A program made the position numbers and the translations under genes. Below the pieces are notes generated by a model. It did no database searches and was not told where the DNA came from. It saw only the letters and a program-made list of their open reading frames with translations. Below, one piece after another: positions 35,385-44,159 of a DNA stretch of 64,000 nt; position 1 is the first letter of the stretch; each line of letters starts with the position of its first letter. Origin of the DNA: Proteobacteria bacterium SG_bin9 (GTDB lineage: Bacteria; Pseudomonadota; Alphaproteobacteria; Rhizobiales; Xanthobacteraceae). The stretch spans positions 125,939 to 189,938 of the forward strand of contig LWDM01000026.1 in NCBI GenBank assembly GCA_002083525.1, read 5' to 3'.

Positions 35385-36551
35385 TTGCGCGCTTTGACGG
35401 GGGCTCGGAACGGTCGGCATGGGGGATGCGAGGTTTCGCTTTTCCTCCAGGACCTCGATGGCGGAGGTGCGGAGCGCGCGCTCGTGTCGCTCGCGGGTGC
35501 AATCGCGCGGGAGGGGTTTGCCGTCGATCTCGTGGTTGGGGAAACCAAAAGCAATCTGTATGGCGAAATTCCGCGGGAAGTGAAGGTTGTCGATTTCGCA
35601 ACCCGTTCGCCATTGCGCATCCTTCCGCAATTGATCGCTTATCTGCGCAAGCAAAATCCAAGAACCGTCGTTTCTGCTCTCGATCTCGCGAACATCATGC
35701 TGATTATCGCGGCTGCACTCGCGGGCTATCGCGGACGGGTGGTCGTCAGTCAGAGAGCTGTTGTCGACGCAAGCCTGGACGACCTGCCGGCGGTGCGCAG
35801 AATGATAACTAGATTCTTGCTGCGCATCTGTATGACACGCGCGGACGCCGTAATCAGCAATTCTCACGCTGCAGCAGCCGATGTTAAAGCGACGTTCGAT
35901 ATCGACGCCGGCAAGGTGACAATAATCCCCAATGCGGTGGATGTTGAACGCATCGGCAGTCTCGCCCGGCAGCCCATCAAGGGTGATTTTGCGGAGGCTA
36001 GCGAGCAGCGGCTGATCGTATCGGTCGGCAGTTTGACCAGACGGAAGGATGTTCCGACTCTTCTGCGCGCTTTCAAGATCGTCACCGCGCAGATGCCGGC
36101 GCGCCTCGTTGTGGTTGGCGAAGGACCCGAGCGTCGGTCGATCGAGGCGCTGATTGCGGAGCTTGGCTTGACGGGGACTGTCCGTCTGACGGGGTTTGAT
36201 GCAAATCCGTACGCCTGGATGGCGGCTGCTACAGTCGTTGTTAGTGCATCGACAGGAGAGGGCTTTCCCAACGTCATTGCCGAGGCGCTTGCGCTGGGTA
36301 GGTCCGTGGTGGCGACCGATTGCCCGGGCGACACGGCAGAACTGCTTGAACGGGGTAAGTGGGGACGTCTGGTCCCGGTCGGTGATCATGCGGCAATGGC
36401 GGCGGCGATACTGGCGGCTCTTGATGAGTCGAATCCGCCGGATGGCCGAGTGCGAGCCGCGGATTTCGCTCCCTCCAAAACAACCGCTTCCTATCTGGCG
36501 GTCTTGCTGGGCACGCCAGATCGGTCTGCCGCTTCGATACGCGGATTCTGA
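35385..36551 (+). CDS. GT4-family glycosyltransferase
   Basis: About 388 residues, GT-B fold. DLDGGGAERALVSLAG near residue 23 is the acceptor-domain glycine motif. VSVGSLTRRKDVPTLLRAF begins the donor domain, and STGEGFPNVIAEALALGR holds the ExxxxxE donor-binding motif. It should transfer a sugar from an NDP donor to the undecaprenyl-linked repeat unit. The start is doubtful: TTG 35385 with GAGG four bases upstream is the best in-frame choice, and there is no ATG before the core. Confidence 0.85.
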   Translation: MRALTGARNGRHGGCEVSLFLQDLDGGGAERALVSLAGAIAREGFAVDLVVGETKSNLYGEIPREVKVVDFATRSPLRILPQLIAYLRKQNPRTVVSALDLANIMLIIAAALAGYRGRVVVSQRAVVDASLDDLPAVRRMITRFLLRICMTRADAVISNSHAAAADVKATFDIDAGKVTIIPNAVDVERIGSLARQPIKGDFAEASEQRLIVSVGSLTRRKDVPTLLRAFKIVTAQMPARLVVVGEGPERRSIEALIAELGLTGTVRLTGFDANPYAWMAAATVVVSASTGEGFPNVIAEALALGRSVVATDCPGDTAELLERGKWGRLVPVGDHAAMAAAILAALDESNPPDGRVRAADFAPSKTTASYLAVLLGTPDRSAASIRGF

Positions 36552-36554
36552 ACC

Positions 36555-38423
36555 ATGTGCGGGTTGGTTGGAATCGCTGCGACGCACCGTATCGATAAAG
36601 CCGCTTGGCTGGCGAACGGTCTGGACGCCATGGCGCACCGCGGCCCGGACGCGGTCGGCGAGTGGTGGTCGGGCGACGGGCGCGTGGGTCTCGGTCACCG
36701 GCGGCTTGCGATTATCGATTTGTCGCCATCCGGGCACCAGCCGATGCATTACGCATCAGGCCGGCTTTCAATCGTCTACAATGGTGAAATCTACAACTAC
36801 CGTGAATTGCGGGAGGAGTTGAGCAGTCTCGGTTTTACGTTCCGATCGAGCGGTGACACCGAGGTTTTGCTCGCTGCATACGCAGCATGGGGGCGAGCGT
36901 GCCTGTCACGGCTGAATGGAATGTTTGTCTTTGCCCTCTACGATGCGGATCGGCAAACGCTGTTTCTGGCACGGGATCGCGCGGGCGAAAAGCCGTTGTA
37001 TTATCACGTTTCTGACGGAACGTTGCGGTTCGCCTCCGAACTCAAGGCGTTACTTGTCGATCCGTCGATGCCGCGGCGTATTCATCCCGAAGCGTTGGAT
37101 TGCTATCTGGCGATGGGCTTTGTCCCTGGCCAACTCTGCATCCTCGACGGTTACAACAAGCTTCCGCCGGCGCATGCGCTGAGTTTCGACTTACAAACGG
37201 GGGTGGTCGAGACGTGGCGATACTGGTCGTTGCCAAACCTGTCATCGGCAGCGGAGTCTGGCGATGAGAGCGAGCTTCTCGCAGAGCTGGAAGAGCTGCT
37301 CGAAGACGCTGTGGCCAGGCAGATGGTCGCGGACGTTCCGTTCGGGGTCTTGTTGAGCGGTGGACTGGACTCAAGTCTCGTTACCGCCATGGCCGTGCGC
37401 CGGTCGGGCAAGGTAAGGACCTTCAGCATCGGCTTCCCCGGACATGGCGCCATGGATGAAACGCCGCACGCTCGGCTGATCGCGCGGCACTTCGGCACCG
37501 ACCATACCGAGCTGATGGCGGAGCCGACGACCGCGGACATCCTGCCGTGTCTCGCTCGACAGTTCGACGAGCCGATGGTCGATTCTTCCATGATCCCAAC
37601 CTGGCTGGTCAGCCGCTTGGTCCGCCAGCATTGCACGGTGGCGCTCAGCGGGGACGGCGGCGACGAGTTGTTTGGAGGCTATACCCACTACAGTCGCTTG
37701 TTGTGGCTGCAGCAGCGCCAAAGGATGCTGCCGCTAGGAATGCTTCGTGTTGTCGCGCGCTCTGCCGAACAACTGCCGGAAGGATTTGCCGGCGGCAACA
37801 TCCGCACCTGGCTGATGGCTGCAGGTTGTGATCTTCGCAACGATTTGCCGCCGATCGCCAATCACTTCGATCCAAAAGCAAGACAACGGCTGCTGCGGAA
37901 CGTGGATTCATATCAGCCGGCGGCCGAACGCATTCGCGATGAATACATGCCTGTGCAGTCGGATTTGCTGCAGCGTGCGACGCGGATGGATTTCAACGAC
38001 TATCTGCCCGAAGATCTTCTGGTCAAGGTCGATCGAGCGAGCATGCTCAATTCGCTGGAGATGCGGGCGCCGCTGCTGGACTACCGCTTGATCGAATTTT
38101 CGTTCGGCCGCGTTCCTTCGCATTTGAAGGCTACGCCACATGACAAGAAGATCATGCTGAAGCTTTTGGGGACTCGCCTCCTGCCGCCCGAATTCGATAC
38201 GCGGCGCAAGCAGGGTTTCTCGATTCCGCTCACGGCATGGCTCAAGGAAGGTCCCTTCCGCGAACTGTTCTGGGACACCCTGACTGCATCCGACTGCATG
38301 TTCGATAAAAACGCGACGTCAGCCCTGCTGGAAGGGCAGGATCGTGGACACAGCAATGGTGAGCGGCTTTTTGCCTTGGTGCAGTTTGAATTGTGGCGCC
38401 GCCACTATGGCGCGGCGCTTTAA
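36555..38423 (+). CDS. asnB: Asparagine-synthase-like glutamine amidotransferase
   Basis: 622 residues. Cys2 (MCGLVGI) is the N-terminal Ntn nucleophile, with RLAIIDLSPSGHQPM and YNGEIYNYRELR completing the glutaminase domain. The C-terminal half has the PP-loop LLSGGLDSSLVTA. AsnB makes asparagine, but homologues in polysaccharide loci (for example WbpS) are linked to amidation of uronic acid carboxyl groups. Three bases after the preceding glycosyltransferase, it is clearly part of the operon, so sugar amidation is favoured. All active-site motifs look intact. Confidence 0.88.
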   Translation: MCGLVGIAATHRIDKAAWLANGLDAMAHRGPDAVGEWWSGDGRVGLGHRRLAIIDLSPSGHQPMHYASGRLSIVYNGEIYNYRELREELSSLGFTFRSSGDTEVLLAAYAAWGRACLSRLNGMFVFALYDADRQTLFLARDRAGEKPLYYHVSDGTLRFASELKALLVDPSMPRRIHPEALDCYLAMGFVPGQLCILDGYNKLPPAHALSFDLQTGVVETWRYWSLPNLSSAAESGDESELLAELEELLEDAVARQMVADVPFGVLLSGGLDSSLVTAMAVRRSGKVRTFSIGFPGHGAMDETPHARLIARHFGTDHTELMAEPTTADILPCLARQFDEPMVDSSMIPTWLVSRLVRQHCTVALSGDGGDELFGGYTHYSRLLWLQQRQRMLPLGMLRVVARSAEQLPEGFAGGNIRTWLMAAGCDLRNDLPPIANHFDPKARQRLLRNVDSYQPAAERIRDEYMPVQSDLLQRATRMDFNDYLPEDLLVKVDRASMLNSLEMRAPLLDYRLIEFSFGRVPSHLKATPHDKKIMLKLLGTRLLPPEFDTRRKQGFSIPLTAWLKEGPFRELFWDTLTASDCMFDKNATSALLEGQDRGHSNGERLFALVQFELWRRHYGAAL

Positions 38424-38465
38424 GTATCGAGAAATCTCTCTCGATATCGAACAGAGACCATTCTG

Positions 38466-39446
38466 ATGAAAATTGAGCTTCTGCCCCGCCTTCGCTGTCC
38501 CAAGTCAGGGCACGCTCTCGTATTAGAGGCGGAAACCGATCAGCCTGGGCATATCGATAGCGGCTGGCTGGTCTCTAAGGACGGGAACCATCGCTATCCA
38601 ATCAGGAATGGCATTCCACGCTTTGTGCCCGAGTCCAACTATGCCGATAACTTCGGCATGCAATGGAATCATTTTGCAAAGACCCAACTTGATAGCCATT
38701 CCGGAATTCCGATCTCGTCGGAGCGTTTCTGGAATGCAACAGGCTGGAGTGCCGATCAACTGCGCGACCAGTGGGTCCTTGATATCGGCTGTGGCTCGGG
38801 ACGATTTGCGGAAGTTGCGTTGCAGGCGGGAGCAAAGGTCATAGCGCTCGACTATTCGAGTGCGGTGGATGCCTGCCAGGCGAACCTGGGACAACATCCC
38901 AACCTGCACGTCGTTCAAGGCGACATTTTCGGGTTGCCGCTCGCGCAGCAATCGTTCCCCTACGTTTATTGCCTGGGCGTCATCCAGCACACCCCGGATG
39001 TCCCCAAAGCTTTTGCCGCGCTTCCGCCGATGCTGAATGGCGAGGGGAGGTTGTGCGTTGATTTCTACTGGAGCAGGCTGCGGACGATGCTCAACCCGAA
39101 GTATCTGATGCGCCCCATAACGAAGCGCATGGACCGGGGGAAACTGTTCGCGTGGCTTCAGGCGAACACCCCCACGCTTCTGCGGATCAGCCAAACGATC
39201 GGACGCATTCCATTGGCAGGCCGATTTTTGAAGCGTGTCGTGCCGGTGGTGGACTACACCGGTGTCTACCCCCTGACTGAAAAGCAACTCGAAGAGTGGG
39301 CCTTGCTCGATACGTTCGATATGTTGGCGCCCGCCTATGATAATCCGCAGTCGATTGCAGGGGTTAAGCGCTTCTTTTCTGAAGCCGGCCTTCGGGATGT
39401 GGAAGTGTTCCACTGGGGTCATCTGGTCGGACGTGGAAGAAAATAG
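38466..39446 (+). CDS. SAM-dependent methyltransferase with N-terminal Trm112-like domain
   Basis: 326 residues. Residues 1-55 (LRCPKSGHALVL, then RYPIRNGIPRFV) resemble the Trm112/YcaR-type small domain. The methyltransferase core follows with VLDIGCGSGRFAEVAL and DYVQHTPD-like YCLGVIQHTPDVPKA. The order of domains is the reverse of the gene at 23108. The C-terminal 100 residues are basic and may contact membrane or lipid-linked substrate. The acceptor is unknown. Confidence 0.78.
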   Translation: MKIELLPRLRCPKSGHALVLEAETDQPGHIDSGWLVSKDGNHRYPIRNGIPRFVPESNYADNFGMQWNHFAKTQLDSHSGIPISSERFWNATGWSADQLRDQWVLDIGCGSGRFAEVALQAGAKVIALDYSSAVDACQANLGQHPNLHVVQGDIFGLPLAQQSFPYVYCLGVIQHTPDVPKAFAALPPMLNGEGRLCVDFYWSRLRTMLNPKYLMRPITKRMDRGKLFAWLQANTPTLLRISQTIGRIPLAGRFLKRVVPVVDYTGVYPLTEKQLEEWALLDTFDMLAPAYDNPQSIAGVKRFFSEAGLRDVEVFHWGHLVGRGRK

Positions 39447-39457
39447 CCGAAATCGAA

Positions 39458-40594
39458 ATGCTTACTGTCGGCATCAATGCATCGCGCGCCCGCTCCGGCG
39501 GGGGGATTTCCCATCTCGTCGGCATACTGAGTGAACTGAATCCGGCCGAATTCGATATCGATCGCGTTCACGTATGGAGTTACGGCGAATTGCTCGCGGC
39601 GCTGCCGGACCATCCCTGGCTGGTGAAGCATACCTCGGAAGCATTGAAGGGCTCCTTGCTTCAACAGCTTTGGTGGGAGCGGTTTGACCTTCCGAAGGAA
39701 CTGCGCGCAGCGGGATGTTCGATCCTGCTGAATGTCGATGCCGGCTCGGTATGCCGTTATCGTCCGTGCGTCACTATGAGCAGGGACATGCTTTCCTATG
39801 AACCGCGCGAGATGGCGCGCTTCGGCTGGAGCAAGGCGAGAGTTCGGCTGATTGCGCTACGATACGTGCAGAACCTGTCATTGCGGTCTGCCGACGGCGC
39901 TGTTTTTCTCACGCGCTATGCGGCCGAAACAATCCAGCGTTTCTGCGGCCGGCTGAAGAATGTCGCTCATATTCCGCATGGCGTTGGCGCGAAGTTTCGC
40001 CATGGCCAGCGCCATCAGGGGCTCCAGAAAAGCCGAACCTTGACATGCCTGTATATTTCGAATGCCTTGCCGTACAAGCATCAATGGCACGTCGTCGAGG
40101 CAATCCATCAGCTGCGGCAGCGCGGATACGACCTGCGTCTTGAGCTTGTCGGCGGCGGGGACGGCGACGCGCAGCAGCGTTTGGAAGACAAGATCGCCGA
40201 ACGCGACCCGCAAGGCGTCTTCGTGCGGCAGCACGATTTTGTTCCGCAACGTCAGCTGCCTGATTTCCTCGCATCCGCTGATCTTTTCATCTTCGCATCG
40301 AGTTGCGAGAACATGCCGAACACCCTTGTCGAGGCGATGGCGTCTGGGCTGCCTATTGCTTGCGCCGCACGGGGTCCCATGCCAGAAGTGCTGGAAGACG
40401 CTGGTCTCTACTTCGACCCTGAAGATCCCGGTTCGATCGCGTCCGCCGTGGCTGGCCTTATCGACAGTCCGGAGGAGGCAGCAGTGCTGGGTGCGCGGGC
40501 TGGCCGTCTTGCTCAGCAGTATTCGTGGGCCCGCTGCGCACGCGAAACATTCTCTTTCATGAAGCGGATTGCCTCGTCCGCCCCTAGTGCCTGA
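39458..40594 (+). CDS. GT4-family glycosyltransferase
   Basis: 378 residues. NASRARSGGGISHL near the N-terminus is the acceptor-side glycine loop. YISNALPYKHQWHVVEAI starts the donor domain, and SSCENMPNTLVEAMASGLPIAC is the GT4 ExxxxxE region. Eleven bases follow the methyltransferase, and the next gene starts ten bases after its stop. The donor sugar is not predictable by eye. Confidence 0.87.
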   Translation: MLTVGINASRARSGGGISHLVGILSELNPAEFDIDRVHVWSYGELLAALPDHPWLVKHTSEALKGSLLQQLWWERFDLPKELRAAGCSILLNVDAGSVCRYRPCVTMSRDMLSYEPREMARFGWSKARVRLIALRYVQNLSLRSADGAVFLTRYAAETIQRFCGRLKNVAHIPHGVGAKFRHGQRHQGLQKSRTLTCLYISNALPYKHQWHVVEAIHQLRQRGYDLRLELVGGGDGDAQQRLEDKIAERDPQGVFVRQHDFVPQRQLPDFLASADLFIFASSCENMPNTLVEAMASGLPIACAARGPMPEVLEDAGLYFDPEDPGSIASAVAGLIDSPEEAAVLGARAGRLAQQYSWARCARETFSFMKRIASSAPSA

Positions 40595-40604
40595 CAGACG
40601 ATCG

Positions 40605-41744
40605 ATGTCCAGACCCTATCAAATCTGCACGAAACTCGTGATGGACACGAGCGATCCGGACATCACGTTCGATGCGCAAGGCGTATGCAATTACTATGAC
40701 GATTTTCATCAGAACGTGAAGCCGCACTGGAAGCCGGGACCTGAAGGCCGACGCCAGCTCGAGCAAACTGTCGATGCAATTCGGGAGTCAGGACGCGGTC
40801 GCGATTTCGACTGCATCATCGGGCTCAGCGGCGGCGCCGACAGCTCCTACATGCTTCACGCGATGGTCAAGGAGTTCAATCTGCGTCCGCTGGTGTTTCA
40901 CGTCGATGGCGGCTGGAACTCCGAGCTTGCCGTTCACAACATCGGCTGCTTGATCGACAGCCTCGGTCTCGACCTCTACACCGAGGTCATCAACTGGGAA
41001 GAGATGCGCGACTTTCAGCTTGCGATGTTCAAGAGCGGCGTCCCGCATCTGGATATCCCGCAGGACATGGCGTTCATCGGCGTCCTCTACAAGTTTGCCC
41101 GGACGCACGGCATCAAATACATCCTGAACGGCGGCAATGTTTCCACGGAGTGCGTGCCGCGTCCCCTTCAGTATATCTATTGGGGGACGGATATGGCGCA
41201 GATTCGCGATATCCTGTCGCGCTACGGCACCGTGCCGATGCAGACCTATCCGTTCAGCTCGGTATTCTATCACAAGTTCTATCTGCGATATTTGCGCGGG
41301 GTGAAGGTCTTCAAGCCGCTAAATTACATGCCCTACGAGAAGAGCACCGCGATGGAAACGCTGTCGCGCGAGTACGGCTGGAAGCCTTATCCGCAGAAGC
41401 ACTTCGAATCCCGCTTCACCCGCTTCTTCGAAGGCTACTGGCTGCCAAACCGTTTCGGCTTCGATATGCGCAGGGTCGATCTTTCAAGCCTCATCCTGAC
41501 CGGTCAGATGACGCGCGAGGAGGCAGCGGCGAAGCTGGAACAGCCGCCTTACGATCCGCAGCTGATGTCGCAGGATTTCGATTACGTCGCTGCGAAACTC
41601 GGAATCTCGCGGGACGATCTCCGCGGTTATGAAACGATGCCGAAGAAGTACTACTGGGACTATCGCAATCAGCAACGCGTCTTCCAGCTGGGCGAGCAAA
41701 TCCTTTCGCGCATTGCCGGAACGCGGCGCGGCGGAGCGTTCTGA
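40605..41744 (+). CDS. N-acetyl sugar amidotransferase (WbpG-like) of the second amidination cassette
   Basis: 379 residues. The PP-loop GLSGGADSSYM (about residue 76) is intact. The N-terminal region reads ICTKLVMDTSDPDITFD and then GVCNYYDD, so two of the four cysteines of the zinc motif seen at 24015 are missing; this marks a different subfamily. HisH- and HisF-like genes follow at once, giving a complete second cassette. Its substrate probably differs from the first, for example FucNAc or a diamino-uronic acid. Confidence 0.87.
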   Translation: MSRPYQICTKLVMDTSDPDITFDAQGVCNYYDDFHQNVKPHWKPGPEGRRQLEQTVDAIRESGRGRDFDCIIGLSGGADSSYMLHAMVKEFNLRPLVFHVDGGWNSELAVHNIGCLIDSLGLDLYTEVINWEEMRDFQLAMFKSGVPHLDIPQDMAFIGVLYKFARTHGIKYILNGGNVSTECVPRPLQYIYWGTDMAQIRDILSRYGTVPMQTYPFSSVFYHKFYLRYLRGVKVFKPLNYMPYEKSTAMETLSREYGWKPYPQKHFESRFTRFFEGYWLPNRFGFDMRRVDLSSLILTGQMTREEAAAKLEQPPYDPQLMSQDFDYVAAKLGISRDDLRGYETMPKKYYWDYRNQQRVFQLGEQILSRIAGTRRGGAF

Positions 41745-41746
41745 CG

Positions 41747-42361
41747 GTGGCAAGCGTCACACTCGTCAATTATGGCCTCGGAAATATTCAGGCCTTTGCG
41801 CACATCTACCATCGCCTCGGCATGTCCGTTGAGATCGCGGACACGCCTGAGCAGCTTGCGCGAGCCGAGCGGATCATTTTGCCCGGCGTCGGCGCGTTCG
41901 ACTGGGCGATGTCGCGCCTGGTGCAGTCCGGCTTGCGCGAAACACTTGACGACCTTGTACTCAATCGCGGCAGGCCCGTACTGGGCGTTTGCGTTGGCAT
42001 GCAGATGATGGCGCAGCGGAGCGAGGAGGGTTCCTCGGCTGGGCTCGGCTGGATTGAGGGAGACGTCGTTCGTTTCCGCGAGGAAACGGTCAGGGACACC
42101 GGGCTTCCGCACATGGGCTGGAACGACATATCTTTGTCGGGCTCAGCAGCTCTTTTTCGGGATATCTCGTCGCCGCGCTACTATTTCCTGCATTCCTACT
42201 TCGTCGCCCCGCGCAATCCCGCCCACACCATCGCAACGGCGTTCTACGGTCACGAGTTCGCAGCTGCCATCGGCCACCGCAACATCTTTGGCACGCAGTT
42301 TCATCCGGAAAAGAGCCATGGGTGGGGCATCGAACTGTTGCGCAACTTCGCGGAGATCTGA
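41747..42361 (+). CDS. HisH-like glutamine amidotransferase subunit of the second amidination cassette
   Basis: A 204-residue class I glutaminase with VNYGLGNIQAF, the nucleophile motif GVCVGMQMM and TQFHPEKSHGWG. It begins with GTG two bases after the WbpG-like stop. It differs in sequence from the HisH at 25142, so the two cassettes are not a recent tandem copy. The function follows from context: ammonia supply for amidination, not histidine synthesis. Confidence 0.87.
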   Translation: MASVTLVNYGLGNIQAFAHIYHRLGMSVEIADTPEQLARAERIILPGVGAFDWAMSRLVQSGLRETLDDLVLNRGRPVLGVCVGMQMMAQRSEEGSSAGLGWIEGDVVRFREETVRDTGLPHMGWNDISLSGSAALFRDISSPRYYFLHSYFVAPRNPAHTIATAFYGHEFAAAIGHRNIFGTQFHPEKSHGWGIELLRNFAEI

Positions 42362-42364
42362 CGG

Positions 42365-43147
42365 TTGCTGCGTCCCAGGCTCATCCCGTGTCTGCTGATC
42401 CAGAATGGTGGTTTAGTCAAAACCATTCGGTTTGGCGATCCGAAATACGTTGGCGATCCCCTGAACACGGTGCGGATATTCAACGAAAAGGAGGTTGATG
42501 AGCTTATCGTCTTGGATATCGATGCCAGCCGCCTCAATCGCGTGCCGAACGAGGAGTTGCTGGCCAAGCTCGCGGCTGAGTCGCGTATGCCGCTGTGCTA
42601 CGGCGGTGGCGTCAAGACGGTGGAGCAGGCCGAGCGGCTTGTGGCGCTCGGTGTCGAGAAGATCGCGATCGGTTCGGCTGCCGTGACCAATCCCGAACTC
42701 GTTGCCCAGATTGCCGAGCGGGTAGGACGGCAGAGCGTCGTGACCGTGATCGATGTGAAAGCAACGGGACTGTTGCGGCGTCCGGAGGTCGTGATCCTAA
42801 ATGCGACGCGCGGGACGGGCCTTGAGCCGGTAGCCTTCGCGCGCAAAATGCAGGAAATGGGTGCCGGCGAAATCCTCATCAACTCGGTGGACCGGGATGG
42901 GATGATGCAGGGGTATGACCTTGAGCTGATCGGCAATATTCGCAGGGCTGTAAATGTGCCGATCACGGCGGTTGGCGGGGCGGGCTCGCTCGATGACGTT
43001 CGCCAGCTTCTGGCACGTCATCCGGTCATCGGCGCCGGCGCGGGCAGCATATTCGTCTTCAAGGGGAAGTATCGCGCCGTGCTTGTGAACTATCCCGGCC
43101 GGGCCGAGCGCGACTCCCTGGCCGGCAGGCCGGCGCTGGCTAATTGA
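42365..43147 (+). CDS. HisF-like cyclase subunit of the second amidination cassette
   Basis: A 260-residue TIM barrel close to HisF length. RLIPCLLIQNGGLVKT, MPLCYGGGVKTVEQA, ILINSVDRDGMMQGYD and VPITAVGGAGSLDD are the family segments. The start appears to be TTG at 42365, three bases after the hisH-like stop. Pairing with the adjacent glutaminase is strongly implied. After it there is a 136-base spacer before fnlB, the largest inside the operon. Confidence 0.87.
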   Translation: MLRPRLIPCLLIQNGGLVKTIRFGDPKYVGDPLNTVRIFNEKEVDELIVLDIDASRLNRVPNEELLAKLAAESRMPLCYGGGVKTVEQAERLVALGVEKIAIGSAAVTNPELVAQIAERVGRQSVVTVIDVKATGLLRRPEVVILNATRGTGLEPVAFARKMQEMGAGEILINSVDRDGMMQGYDLELIGNIRRAVNVPITAVGGAGSLDDVRQLLARHPVIGAGAGSIFVFKGKYRAVLVNYPGRAERDSLAGRPALAN

Positions 43148-43283
43148 TCTTATTCAGGCTTGAAATGGTTGAACTTTCGCTGTTTGTCATGGCATCTGTA
43201 GCGCCGCCGAATGCTGGCTACGTGGTGGCAATGGGACCCGGCGGATTCCACCCGCATGTCGTTCGCCAAGGATGTGTGACGCG

Positions 43284-44159
43284 ATGCGAGTTCTGATTCT
43301 CGGAGCCTCCGGCATGCTCGGGCACGTCGTCGTCCAGACGTTCGCGCAGGAGCCGGACCGTTACGAGGTGTTTGCAGCAACCCGATCGCTGGATTTAAGG
43401 ACGCGCTTTCCCGAGCTGTCGCATGTCCAGTCTGTGACCGGCATCGACGCCGAGAAGCCGGACGAGCTGCTGAATCTGTTCACGCGAATTCGGCCCGACT
43501 GCGTCATAAACTGCATCGGTCTCGTCAAGCAGAAGGAAGATGCGAACGATCCCCTGCTTGCGCTTCCGATCAATGCGTTGCTGCCGCATCGCTTAGCGCG
43601 TCTGTCGAGTCTGGTGGGTGCGAGACTGGTTCATATCAGCACGGACTGCGTCTTCCAGGGTACGCGTGGCGGCGGCTACACCGAGGGCGACGTCTCGGAT
43701 GCGACGGATCTCTACGGGAAATCGAAGTACCTGGGCGAGATTAATGGGGGCAACGCCATCACGCTGCGCACATCGATGGTCGGGCATGAGTTGCAGGGTA
43801 GGCAGGGGCTGGTCGAATGGTTTCTCTCGCAGCCCCAACGTGTTTCCGGGTATCGGAAGTCGATTTTTTCCGGCCTTCCAACGGTCGAGCTCTCCCGCGT
43901 CATCAGGGATTACGTGCTGCCCCGCCAGGATCTCCGTGGTGTTTTCCACGTTGCGTCCGATCCGATATCGAAGTTCGATTTGTTGTCTCTGGTGGCGAAA
44001 ACCTACGGTCGCAACATCGTCGTCGAACCGGATGACGCAGTATCGATCAACCGTTCGCTTGACGGTTCACGTTTCAGGATAGCCACCGGATACAAGGCGC
44101 CGCCGTGGCCAGAGCTGATCGCGCAAATGCACGCGCACTACAAGAGCGGAACTCGCTGA
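43284..44159 (+). CDS. fnlB: UDP-4-keto-6-deoxy-talose/pneumosamine-type reductase of L-FucNAc synthesis
   Basis: A 291-residue RmlD-like SDR. The N-terminal Rossmann motif is LGASGMLGHVV. HISTDCVFQG and YGKSKYLGE supply the catalytic residues. FnlB/WbjC reduces the FnlA product on the way to UDP-L-FucNAc. The assignment relies on the adjacent fnlA and fnlC genes, since RmlD relatives are hard to separate by motif. ATG 43284 was preferred to ATG 43272, whose AAGG would lie directly against the start. The stop overlaps the fnlA start by one base. Confidence 0.85.
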   Translation: MRVLILGASGMLGHVVVQTFAQEPDRYEVFAATRSLDLRTRFPELSHVQSVTGIDAEKPDELLNLFTRIRPDCVINCIGLVKQKEDANDPLLALPINALLPHRLARLSSLVGARLVHISTDCVFQGTRGGGYTEGDVSDATDLYGKSKYLGEINGGNAITLRTSMVGHELQGRQGLVEWFLSQPQRVSGYRKSIFSGLPTVELSRVIRDYVLPRQDLRGVFHVASDPISKFDLLSLVAKTYGRNIVVEPDDAVSINRSLDGSRFRIATGYKAPPWPELIAQMHAHYKSGTR

